Below are positions 36,869-44,994 of a stretch of DNA of 64,000 nucleotides, piece after piece. The stretch is taken from NCBI GenBank assembly GCA_965205545.1, contig OZ242170.1, positions 496,001 through 560,000 on the forward strand, written 5' to 3'. A program made the translations under genes and the position numbers. Position 1 is the stretch's first letter, and every line of letters starts with the position of its first letter. The stretch is from Bin55 sp965205545 (GTDB lineage Bacteria; Pseudomonadota; Gammaproteobacteria; Pseudomonadales; Azotimanducaceae). The notes beneath the pieces were generated by a model. It had not been told where the DNA came from. It worked only from the letters and a program-made list of their open reading frames with translations, and ran no database searches.

Positions 36869-37566
36869 GGCCGTCTCTCCACTTGTAGTGAGTTGCCGAA
36901 TATGGGCAACCCCCGTCCTCCTCCATTGCCAGGCAAGCCTTGCCGTTCTATGCTCTCGACGATTTCAGGAAATTGAAGAAGCAACCATAGCCTGTTCACT
37001 TCGCCAAATGGTTCGATATCCATGTTGACCTGGATGGCCACCGCTACCGGTTCGGTGCCATCAATATTGTTCATTAGCGGCGGCCACGACAAGTGATCAA
37101 CGTTGGATGCATCGATAAACGCGAACTCCAGCTCTTCGATATTGGTCAGTAGTTCCTGGTCAATGGGTTCAGTGGACTCTGTCCGGTCTAGCACGGGCCA
37201 GTATCGACGTATAAGTACTCCATCCGTAAGAAAATACTCTACTCTCTGCAGAGTTGAGCGAGGCCTATTCAACAAATTGGACCAACCCATGCGGGTGAAT
37301 TTGAGCACACCGAACTGATCCAAAACAATGTGCCCCGATTCGTCTCCGAATTCGTCCCGCACAGTGCGAGTAACGATCTGCTGAAAATCGCGCGACATGA
37401 CATTCATGGCCCGCTGCAATTCGACCAATCGGTCTCCTCGATTCATAAGAACGTCGGAGACATTGATTGTTTGCCTGAGCAGTTGACTGGAAAGCACACC
37501 AATAATCGCGAAAATCCCCAATGCGACTAGCATTTCCATGAGAGTGAATCCACGTTGACGACTCAT
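36865..37566 (-). CDS. gspJ: Type II secretion minor pseudopilin GspJ
   Basis: 233 residues with prepilin signal QRG/FTLMEMLVALGIFAI; the glutamate at +5 and glycine at -1 mark the prepilin peptidase site. The soluble domain has the GspJ hallmarks MNVMSRDFQQIV and VEYFLTDGVLIRRYWPVLDR. It forms the pseudopilus tip with GspI and GspK. Four-base overlaps tie it to gspI and gspK in the operon. Confidence 0.92.
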   Translation of the reverse strand: MSRQRGFTLMEMLVALGIFAIIGVLSSQLLRQTINVSDVLMNRGDRLVELQRAMNVMSRDFQQIVTRTVRDEFGDESGHIVLDQFGVLKFTRMGWSNLLNRPRSTLQRVEYFLTDGVLIRRYWPVLDRTESTEPIDQELLTNIEELEFAFIDASNVDHLSWPPLMNNIDGTEPVAVAIQVNMDIEPFGEVNRLWLLLQFPEIVESIERQGLPGNGGGRGLPIFGNSLQVERRP

Positions 37567-37994
37567 TCTGTGGATTCCCGATTTCCTTCGAAGGTGACCG
37601 CGCGTTGTATTGGCGCCTCTTCCACTCTTCCATTTACAACTCTGTATACCGAGAACTCCAACTGGTCGACATACGAGTTCTCGATTGATACATTTTCCTT
37701 GTGAATTTCGAATTCTTGGCCAGCTTGCATTACCAACGTTTGTCGTTGACCGCTCGTTAACTGCTGGTCAACAATTGATTCAAGATGGTGCTTTGCAATC
37801 TGATCCATCAATACCCAATGTCCGATGGTGATGTGCTCCAACGCCTCTTGCTGCCGCAAAGCGGTGCTGTTGCTTTGGAATATCGCTATTGCAGTCACCG
37901 CCATCACGGCAATAGCCACCATCATTTCCAGCAGCGTGAATCCCTTGCGAGATCTTCCGTGTCGAGTTATTGCTGCTCTATTCCGAGTTGCCAT
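37563..37994 (-). CDS. gspI: Type II secretion minor pseudopilin GspI
   Basis: 143 residues. The leader is basic and ends RKG/FTLLEMMVAIAVMAVTA, with Glu +5. The EHITIGHWVLMDQIA segment corresponds to the usual helix of GspI, and the C-terminal half is beta-rich. It nucleates the tip complex with GspJ and GspK. The gene overlaps gspH by 17 bases and gspJ by 4. Confidence 0.9.
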   Translation of the reverse strand: MATRNRAAITRHGRSRKGFTLLEMMVAIAVMAVTAIAIFQSNSTALRQQEALEHITIGHWVLMDQIAKHHLESIVDQQLTSGQRQTLVMQAGQEFEIHKENVSIENSYVDQLEFSVYRVVNGRVEEAPIQRAVTFEGNRESTE

Positions 37995-38502
37995 CTTGTT
38001 CTAAGAACTGCACTTGTTTCAATCCGTCGGTACCGAGCGACGTCGTTACTAGGCTCGCATCGTGGTACACATCAATTTGGAAAGGGGTTATTTCGCCGGT
38101 TGGCTCAATAACAATCTGTGGCATCGGTCCCTCGTCCTCCGCACCTTCATTTCGAATTGCGTCCGGAACGGTGTACCTCAGCAAGTAATCCTCCTTGAGA
38201 ACCATCCCTACGTAGGGTTTGCGATCAATGGGCAACCACTCCTCTGACTGAAACTCGTACTGCCTGAGTTCGTATTGGTTGGTGTCGAGCACGACTCCCC
38301 ACAGTTCGTTGCGCAGGGTTGCTTCTCTGCGCGCTAGTTCAATGGTGCGAACGATGCGGTCGGCTTCATGGCGAACAATGCTCTTGTGGTCGGACCCAAC
38401 GATGGACACGATAACAATGCTTGCGACCACTCCAATGATGAACAGTACAACGAGCAGTTCAAGTAATGTGAACCCCGCGCTTCTGCGATATTTGATTAGC
38501 AC
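37978..38502 (-). CDS. gspH: Type II secretion minor pseudopilin GspH
   Basis: 174 residues with prepilin signal SAG/FTLLELLVVLFIIGVVAS and the GspH-type soluble domain (ELARREATLRNELWGVVLD, YELRQYEFQSEEWLPI). It probably sits between the GspG shaft and the tip. The start is 49 bases after gspG, the largest gap inside the operon, and its end overlaps gspI. Confidence 0.9.
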   Translation of the reverse strand: MLIKYRRSAGFTLLELLVVLFIIGVVASIVIVSIVGSDHKSIVRHEADRIVRTIELARREATLRNELWGVVLDTNQYELRQYEFQSEEWLPIDRKPYVGMVLKEDYLLRYTVPDAIRNEGAEDEGPMPQIVIEPTGEITPFQIDVYHDASLVTTSLGTDGLKQVQFLEQDGNSE

Positions 38503-38551
38503 ACCTTGCTCTAGCTGCTAGTGCGAGTGGGGAAACGCACGGAGAAAGAGA

Positions 38552-38998
38552 CTAGAGTTCTGACAATCGAATGTCAGTGTTGTAGCCGTTCCCCCCATCT
38601 TCTCCATCTGCTCCGCGGGAGTAGATTTCGATTTCGCTACCGTCGTTGGTATAGATGTACTCATTTCCCCAGGGGTCAACAGGAACCTTCTTCATATAGG
38701 CGTCGGGACCCCAGTTTCTGGGCTCTGGGAATCCGCTAGGTTCGGTCACTAAAGCTTCCAGCCCTTGCTCGGTGGATGGATAGTGCTGATTGTCCAAGTG
38801 ATAGAACGTCAGGATTTCTTCAAGCCGCTGGATCTCAACTTTTGTGGCAACTACATTTGCCTTTTGATGTTGCCCAAGAAGATTGGGAACAACGAGCGCA
38901 GCAATCAAACCGATGATGAGAATGACTATGAGGATTTCCAATAACGTAAATCCCCTAGTCCTACCAGTTTTCCTGCGTTTTCGGAGGTTTATGCGCAT
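38552..38998 (-). CDS. gspG: Type II secretion major pseudopilin GspG
   Basis: 148 residues. Prepilin signal TRG/FTLLEILIVILIIGLIAA with Glu +5, then the major pseudopilin domain: FYHLDNQHYPSTEQGLEALV, VPVDPWGNEYIYT, and the calcium-loop end SRGADGEDGGNGYNTDI. This protein polymerises into the periplasmic pseudopilus that drives secretion. It begins one base after gspF ends. Confidence 0.95.
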   Translation of the reverse strand: MRINLRKRRKTGRTRGFTLLEILIVILIIGLIAALVVPNLLGQHQKANVVATKVEIQRLEEILTFYHLDNQHYPSTEQGLEALVTEPSGFPEPRNWGPDAYMKKVPVDPWGNEYIYTNDGSEIEIYSRGADGEDGGNGYNTDIRLSEL

Positions 38999-38999
38999 G

Positions 39000-40223
39000 T
39001 TAGGCCAGCCCCATTTGGTTCATGTTAAGGATAGGCAGGAGTATGGCGATCATTATTAGCAGCACGATTCCTGCCATTATCAGCAGCATGAATGGTCGAA
39101 ATAATTCTACCATCGTACTGATAAGTCTCTCTAAGTCTTTTTGCTGATATTCTGAGGATTTTTGGAGCATAAGATCCAATGTTCCACTTTGCTCACCACT
39201 AGCAACCATATGGACGAAAATTGGCGGAAATTGCTTGGTCGTTTCAAGAGCGCGGTTGAGACTTGTTCCCTCACTCACTTGTTCCGCAGCACCTTCCAGT
39301 TGCCTTTTTATCCACTGGTTGCTCACCACGGCCGAGGCAATGGCCATGCCATCCACTAGCGGCACTCCACTCGATCCTAGAATCGATAGTGTGTTTGCAT
39401 AACGCGTTGCATTCATGCTTCTCGAAAACCAACCTATGACAGGTATTGCTAGCTTGATTCGGTGCCACCAAAGTCGAATCGGCGGTATGGTCAAACCGTA
39501 GCGAATTACTACTAAACTGACGACAGCAATCACGAGAATAAGCCATGTCCAAGCTCGCAGAAACTCGCTAGCGCTGATTAGCAGAGCGGTCGCTGGCGGC
39601 AATTCCTGACCGGTTTGATCGAATACCTCGACGATAGTCGGCACGACTGTAGTCATCAGTCCACCAACAATCAACACGGCACAAGTAAACAAGAGAATTG
39701 GGTAGTAGAGCGAAGACTCTACATTCCGTCTCGAGTCGTAATTTTTCTCCAAGAAGTTCGCAAGATTGTCGAGGACGATGTCTAGCTTGCCAGACTGCTC
39801 TCCAGCCGCTACCGACGAACGATACAGTTCATCGAACGTATTGGAGTATTCCGTCATGCTCGCCGTGAGCGTGTGACCTTCCATGACACGGCTGCGAACA
39901 GACATGAAGATCGAACGAGCCTTGCGTCGATTCGTTTGCTGCGCCACTGTCGAAAGTGCCTGTTCAACAGGCAGGCCGGCATTAATCAGCGTTGCCAGTT
40001 GACGGGTGAAGATCACCAGATCCATCGGACGAAGCTTTCCAAACATTCGCAGGAAGGAAAACTGCTTGGCCTCCTTTTGAACCGATGCAGTAATCTCGAC
40101 GCCCATAGGCGTCAATCCTGAGTCTCGAAGCAGTTGCCGAACGTGCTTTAGGCTGTCGCCTTCAAGAACACCCTTCTTTTTGCGACCTTTCTGGTCAAGT
40201 GCAACATACTCAAAAGCAGGCAT
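39000..40223 (-). CDS. gspF: Type II secretion inner-membrane platform protein GspF
   Basis: 407 residues, full length for GspF. It has two repeated cytoplasmic T2SSF domains (FTRQLATLINAGLPVEQAL and NTLSILGSSGVPLVDGMAI) each followed by membrane helices (about 172-195, 220-240, 378-400). GspF couples the GspE ATPase to pseudopilus assembly. Only two bases separate it from gspE. Confidence 0.95.
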   Translation of the reverse strand: MPAFEYVALDQKGRKKKGVLEGDSLKHVRQLLRDSGLTPMGVEITASVQKEAKQFSFLRMFGKLRPMDLVIFTRQLATLINAGLPVEQALSTVAQQTNRRKARSIFMSVRSRVMEGHTLTASMTEYSNTFDELYRSSVAAGEQSGKLDIVLDNLANFLEKNYDSRRNVESSLYYPILLFTCAVLIVGGLMTTVVPTIVEVFDQTGQELPPATALLISASEFLRAWTWLILVIAVVSLVVIRYGLTIPPIRLWWHRIKLAIPVIGWFSRSMNATRYANTLSILGSSGVPLVDGMAIASAVVSNQWIKRQLEGAAEQVSEGTSLNRALETTKQFPPIFVHMVASGEQSGTLDLMLQKSSEYQQKDLERLISTMVELFRPFMLLIMAGIVLLIMIAILLPILNMNQMGLA

Positions 40224-40225
40224 GA

Positions 40226-41740
40226 CTAGTCGCTGAGCGTTACCCTCATTACTTCCTCGACCGTAGTGATTCCCATCCGGACCTTTTCGCGTCCATCTTC
40301 CTGTATAGTGGGAAATCTGGCATGAGCCAGTCTGGCGAGTTCTTGCTCAGAAGCACGATCATGAACCCGTTGCCTAATCTCGTCGTCGAGCAGAAGAATT
40401 TCGTAAATTCCAGTTCTACCGCGATAGCCAGTATTGCCACAGACGTCACATCCCTTCGCGGAATAAAACGGTATGTCTCCATTGTTCATGAAGTCAATCT
40501 CGTACTGCAACGCTTCTCGTTCGAATCTGCAACTTCTACATAGAACACGGACTAGACGCTGAGACAAGACTCCGATCAGGCTGGTTGCCAGAAGATAGGG
40601 CTCGACGCCCATATCGACTAGTCGAACCACAGTTCCAACTGCAGTGTTGGTATGAAGCGTCGACAACACAAGGTGCCCGGTTAGACTAGCTTGAATGGCG
40701 ATTTGTGCAGTTTCGAGATCCCGTACTTCCCCAACCATCACGATGTTGGGATCCTGACGGAGCATGGCACGAAGACCACGCGCAAAAGTCATTCCTGTTC
40801 GGGTGTTTACTTGAGTTTGTCCAATCCCGCGAAGGTTGTATTCAATGGGATCTTCAACAGTCAGAATGTTTACATATTCCGTGTTAATTTCTGACAGCGA
40901 CGCATAGAGCGTTGTGGTCTTACCTTCCCCCGTCGGACCGGTTACAAGAAAAATCCCGTGCGGAGATGCAATGACATCTCTTATGCGTTGCACATCGGCA
41001 TCGTTCATTCCCAACGCCGTTAGCTTTAACCGGCTGACTTCCTTGTCCAGCAAACGAAGAACAACGCGTTCGCCATCCGCTGTAGGCAGGACGGACACAC
41101 GAACGTCAAGCTCCCGCCCTGCGATGCGAAGCGAAGTTCTACCGTCTTGGGGAACTCTCTTCTCGGCAATGTCCAGTTTCGCCATGACTTTAATGCGAGA
41201 TACCAGCAGCGGAGACAACGTCCGTTGCAGACGGACGATTTCTCTCAACACACCATCTATGCGGAACCTGACGACAACTGATTCTTGAAACGTCTCAATG
41301 TGAATGTCGGATGCAAGTCCTCTAATCGCTTCAGCCAGCAATGCGTTAATCAATCGGATGACTGGCGCATCGCCCTCTTGCTCGAGCAAGTCCTCAGTTT
41401 GAGGTATGTTTTCGGCAAGACTCGCTAAGTTGATGGAGTCATCGATATCCTGCACCATTTGGCGCGTTTCAGTTGAGTCGCGTTCGTATGCCTTCTGTAG
41501 AAGCTCGTTGAATTCGCCGTCTTTGACTTTTACGAATTTAGTAGGGCGTCCCGTATACCTTCGCACCTCCGCAATAGTGCGAAGTTCGGGAGTCTTGGTG
41601 CAGTAGACTGGCATTTGCTCGTCCGATGGGGACTCTTCGCCCGTCAATAGCACTCCATTGCGAATTGCAAATGTAAAAGGAAGCAATCGTCTCCCGTTGC
41701 CATTTCCCGTGCTTGATTCGACTTGTGTTGTTTCGCTCAC
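40226..41740 (-). CDS. gspE: Type II secretion ATPase GspE
   Basis: 504 residues from a GTG at 41740 (GGAA upstream), which fits the usual GspE N-terminus; a longer form from a GTG at 41797 is possible. Motifs: Walker A GPTGEGKTTT (Glu replaces the usual Ser), Asp box VEDPIEYNL, Walker B IVMVGEVRDLETAQ, His box STLHTN, and the zinc-binding tetracysteine CRSC...CDVC. The hexameric ATPase powers pseudopilus growth. As first gene of the operon, its promoter lies in the 370-base divergent gap before pyrB. gspC and gspD are not in the window. Confidence 0.93.
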   Translation of the reverse strand: MSETTQVESSTGNGNGRRLLPFTFAIRNGVLLTGEESPSDEQMPVYCTKTPELRTIAEVRRYTGRPTKFVKVKDGEFNELLQKAYERDSTETRQMVQDIDDSINLASLAENIPQTEDLLEQEGDAPVIRLINALLAEAIRGLASDIHIETFQESVVVRFRIDGVLREIVRLQRTLSPLLVSRIKVMAKLDIAEKRVPQDGRTSLRIAGRELDVRVSVLPTADGERVVLRLLDKEVSRLKLTALGMNDADVQRIRDVIASPHGIFLVTGPTGEGKTTTLYASLSEINTEYVNILTVEDPIEYNLRGIGQTQVNTRTGMTFARGLRAMLRQDPNIVMVGEVRDLETAQIAIQASLTGHLVLSTLHTNTAVGTVVRLVDMGVEPYLLATSLIGVLSQRLVRVLCRSCRFEREALQYEIDFMNNGDIPFYSAKGCDVCGNTGYRGRTGIYEILLLDDEIRQRVHDRASEQELARLAHARFPTIQEDGREKVRMGITTVEEVMRVTLSD

Positions 41741-41809
41741 TCTAAATTCCAATGGCCGGCTGTGCGTTGGATGCGACAGACTCTGAATATGAGACACTGC
41801 CGATTGATT

Positions 41810-41971
41810 TTAGTTGTTTGCACCAGGCGGAATGCCAAATCCCCCATTTGAAAGCACTTTGGCATGGTTGTCTTGCTCAGCTTCAGTAGATGCAACACAA
41901 TTCGGTTTCGTTACGGCCACCAATTGCCAATGGTTTGAACGTCGAACATAGTGAGAAGAGTCCGACACCAA
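41810..41971 (-). CDS. Possible small ORF upstream of gspE
   Basis: A minus-strand frame from TTG 41971 (GTG 41968 is next) encodes about 53 residues including HYVRRSNHWQLVAVTKPNC and ending SNGGFGIPPGANN. The same frame stays open upstream to 42030 without a start. It reads more like real protein than other intergenic frames here and could be the decayed 3' end of a gene that once preceded gspE. No family recognised; could be chance. Confidence 0.3.
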   Translation of the reverse strand: MVSDSSHYVRRSNHWQLVAVTKPNCVASTEAEQDNHAKVLSNGGFGIPPGANN

Positions 41972-42109
41972 GTAAACTAGTCGTCCAACGATGTGGGCTT
42001 CGACTAGGGCGCGGACAATAGTTCAATTGCCTAACAGTTAGGTGTCCTCTTGTATGCACATGATTCAGCCTCTCTGCAGTCAAAAATTGGGCATCGAAAG
42101 CAACGCTTA

Positions 42110-43126
42110 ATGGACTTTGTAGGCGAGCACATACTTTCAGTAGATCAGTTCGCAAGATCTGACGTTGATCGAGTGTTCCAAGTCGCAGACATGATGGAGC
42201 CTTACGCTCATAGAGCTAGGGTAACCCGAGTACTGCGTGGTGCAATTCTGTCTAACATGTTTTTCGAGCCAAGCACCCGAACTCGAGTTTCATTTGGTTG
42301 CGCATTCAACTTGCTTGGCGGCGATGTAAGAGAAACTACCGATATTGGTTCCTCGGCAATCGCCAAGGGGGAGTCTCTCAGGGATTTTGCGCGCGTGATT
42401 TCCGGATATAGTGATGTGATCGCGATGCGGCATCCCGATGCAGGCTCTGTGGCTGAGTTTGCAAGTGCGTCACGAGCTCCTGTTATCAATGGTGGCGACG
42501 GAGCGAATGAACATCCAAGTCAAGCCCTACTTGACCTCTACACAATCAAAAAGGAACTGTGGTCACGTAGCAAGTCGATAGACGGTCTTCGAATCGCAGT
42601 TATTGGCGACTTGAAATTTGGACGAGCCGTTCATTCTTTGCTCAAGTTGCTTGCGGTGTACGATTCCGTACAAGTCCACCTTGTGGCGCCACCCGATCTT
42701 GCAGTTCCAATGGATATCGTGGAATTTCTGAAGTCAAGAGGGCACAGCGTTACAACGTTCGACAGACTTGAGGATGGGATTCAGTCCGTTGACATTCTCT
42801 ATGTTACGCGAACCCAGGAGGAGCGTTTTACCTCTCAGCAGGAAGCCGATCGGTATCGCGGACTGTTTCGACTTAACCAAGTGGTTTACACCAAACACTG
42901 CGAACCTAACACAGTGATCATGCACCCACTGCCGCGGGATTCGAGAATGTCAGCGCAGGAACTCAGCGAGGATCTGGACTCGAATCCAAATCTTGCGATC
43001 TTTCGTCAAACTGACAACGGGATTCTGATTCGTATGGCGCTTTTTGCACTTGTGCTCGATATAGTGGATCAGGTTGACGAGCACTCGGCAAAGGTTACGT
43101 GGAATACACGTAAACGCCAATCTTAA
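42110..43126 (+). CDS. pyrB: Aspartate carbamoyltransferase, catalytic subunit
   Basis: 338 residues from ATG 42110 (MDFVGEHILSVDQF), which matches the usual N-terminus; an upstream TTG adds an unlikely 20 residues. Carbamoyl-phosphate loop FFEPSTRTRVSFG, GGDGANEHPSQALLDLYT, and the aspartate-binding RTQEERF and MHPLPR are all present. The enzyme makes carbamoyl-aspartate in pyrimidine synthesis. No pyrI regulatory subunit or pyrC is adjacent. It converges on etfA with a 30-base gap. Confidence 0.92.
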   Translation: MDFVGEHILSVDQFARSDVDRVFQVADMMEPYAHRARVTRVLRGAILSNMFFEPSTRTRVSFGCAFNLLGGDVRETTDIGSSAIAKGESLRDFARVISGYSDVIAMRHPDAGSVAEFASASRAPVINGGDGANEHPSQALLDLYTIKKELWSRSKSIDGLRIAVIGDLKFGRAVHSLLKLLAVYDSVQVHLVAPPDLAVPMDIVEFLKSRGHSVTTFDRLEDGIQSVDILYVTRTQEERFTSQQEADRYRGLFRLNQVVYTKHCEPNTVIMHPLPRDSRMSAQELSEDLDSNPNLAIFRQTDNGILIRMALFALVLDIVDQVDEHSAKVTWNTRKRQS

Positions 43127-43155
43127 GGACGCTCTATTCGGGAGATTCGATATAG

Positions 43156-44094
43156 CTAACCGGCTTTGAGTGATTCGCTAAATTCTGGCACGGCCTGAAA
43201 CAAGTCCGCTACTAAACCGTAGTCGGCAATTTGAAAAATCGGCGCATCGGGGTCCTTGTTGATGGCAACAATGACCTTGGAGTCCTTCATACCGGCTAGA
43301 TGCTGAATTGCTCCTGAAATACCCACAGCTATGTAGAGCTCGGGAGCGACAATCTTGCCTGTTTGTCCCACTTGCATGTCGTTAGGAACGTAGCCTGCAT
43401 CTACAGCCGCCCTTGATGCGCCTACTGCCGCACCCAGCAAGTCCGCAACCTCCTCTAGAATCGCGAAACTTTCCCCACTGCCCATACCTCGACCGCCAGA
43501 GACAACGATACCGGCCGCTGTTAGTTCCGGTCTTTCAGACTTGGCCAATTCGTCTCGAACATGAGACGACATAGCCGTGTCGTGGACATTCGAAATCTCT
43601 TGAATCGCAGCAGAACCGCCGGATTCTTCGACTGGATCGAAACCTGTTCCCCGTACCGAAATTACCTTTTTGTCATCGTGGGATTTGACCGTAGCAATGG
43701 CGTTGCCCGCGTAGATTGGTCTCTTGAACGTGTCGGCTGAATCGACAGCGATGATGTCGGAGATCATTTGCACATCGAGAGCTGCTGCGACTCGCGGAAG
43801 GAAATTCTTCCCTGTTGTCGTGTGCGCTGTTAGGACGTAATCGTAGTCCTTGGACAACTCGATCACTAAAGGAGCAAGATTTTCCGCCAGAGCGTGTTCG
43901 TAGGCTTCGTTTTGTGCAAGCAATACGCGACGTACGCCGCCAATATTTGATGCCTGCTCGCCGACGGAGCGACAGTCATGGCCCGCTACCAGTAGGTCCA
44001 CATCCTCGCCAAGCTCGCTCGCGGCAGCAAGCGTGCTGCGCGTGACGGGCTTTAGAACTGAATTGTCGTGATCGGCTACGACTAGCGTGTTCAT
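43156..44094 (-). CDS. etfA: Electron transfer flavoprotein alpha subunit
   Basis: 312 residues. The C-terminal FAD-binding signature VGQTGKIVAPELYIAVGISG and the INKDPDAPIFQIADYG end are diagnostic, and the N-terminal half has the alpha/beta fold shared with EtfB. EtfAB takes electrons from acyl-CoA and other dehydrogenases and passes them to ETF-QO, encoded divergently just upstream. It overlaps etfB by four bases. Confidence 0.95.
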   Translation of the reverse strand: MNTLVVADHDNSVLKPVTRSTLAAASELGEDVDLLVAGHDCRSVGEQASNIGGVRRVLLAQNEAYEHALAENLAPLVIELSKDYDYVLTAHTTTGKNFLPRVAAALDVQMISDIIAVDSADTFKRPIYAGNAIATVKSHDDKKVISVRGTGFDPVEESGGSAAIQEISNVHDTAMSSHVRDELAKSERPELTAAGIVVSGGRGMGSGESFAILEEVADLLGAAVGASRAAVDAGYVPNDMQVGQTGKIVAPELYIAVGISGAIQHLAGMKDSKVIVAINKDPDAPIFQIADYGLVADLFQAVPEFSESLKAG

Positions 44095-44843
44095 GCAATC
44101 ACCTTAGCTTCATTTCTCAGCTTGTCGACCAATTCCTCAACGGAATCTACCTTTATTCCCGCCTGTCTGCCTGGCGGGCTTGCTACATGCAAGACCTCGG
44201 TGTGTCGCTCAATTGACACCCCTAGCTCCTCGGGAGCAAACGTGTCGATTGTCTTGCTGCGCGATTTCATGATGTTCGGAAGTGTGGCGAAACGAGGTGT
44301 ATTCAGACGCAGGTCGGTTGTAAGAACCATGGGAAGCGATACCTTGACCGTCTGCAAGCCGCCGTCGACCTCTCTCGTAATCTCCGCAGAATCACCTTGA
44401 ATTTCCAAGTTCGAGGCAAACGTCCCCTGAGGCAGACCCGCAAGTTCGGCAAACATCTGTCCGGTCTGACCATTGTCTCCATCGATGCTTTGCTTGCCAA
44501 AAATGACGATTTCTGGATTTTCTTTTTGATAGACCGCGTGGAGCAACTTGGCGATGGCCAAAGGCTCAAGGTCGTCTTCTGCATTGACGTGAATGCCCCG
44601 ATCAGCACCCAATGCGAAACATACACGCAATTGCTCTTGGGTTTTCTCGCTTCCTACGGAGACCGCTACAACCTCTACAGCAATTCCCCTTTCACGCAAC
44701 TGAAGCGCTTGCTCGATGCCGATTTCACAAAACGGATTCACGGCCATTTTGACATTCGCCAGGTCGACTCCAGTCCCATCGCCTTTGACGACAATATTCA
44801 CATTCGCGTCGACCACTCGCTTGATGGCAACAAGTACTTTCAT
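44091..44843 (-). CDS. etfB: Electron transfer flavoprotein beta subunit
   Basis: 250 residues. MKVLVAIKRVVDANVNIVVK and VDLANVKMAVNPFCEIGIEQ are the EtfB N-terminal signature, with FGKQSIDGDNGQTGQMFAEL binding AMP and FATLPNIMKSRSK near the recognition loop. It forms a heterodimer with EtfA. The ATG at 44843 faces the ETF-QO gene; the 150-base gap should contain both promoters. Confidence 0.95.
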   Translation of the reverse strand: MKVLVAIKRVVDANVNIVVKGDGTGVDLANVKMAVNPFCEIGIEQALQLRERGIAVEVVAVSVGSEKTQEQLRVCFALGADRGIHVNAEDDLEPLAIAKLLHAVYQKENPEIVIFGKQSIDGDNGQTGQMFAELAGLPQGTFASNLEIQGDSAEITREVDGGLQTVKVSLPMVLTTDLRLNTPRFATLPNIMKSRSKTIDTFAPEELGVSIERHTEVLHVASPPGRQAGIKVDSVEELVDKLRNEAKVIA

Positions 44844-44994
44844 GGTTCGTCCAGTTGGAAACTAGCGTTGTTAGAGTCCAGTCGAAGCGTGTGATCAGCC
44901 ACCGAATTGGTGTTCGCTTCGCTTGGACCGCTGCGTATTTTCGCACAATCAGCCATCTATAATTTTCGGTCTTCCTAGCACTGGATGCCCTGCG

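Noticed and set aside
41883..42155. 90-codon minus-strand frame over the pyrB start
   Set aside because: Overlaps pyrB coding sequence and lacks protein-like composition.
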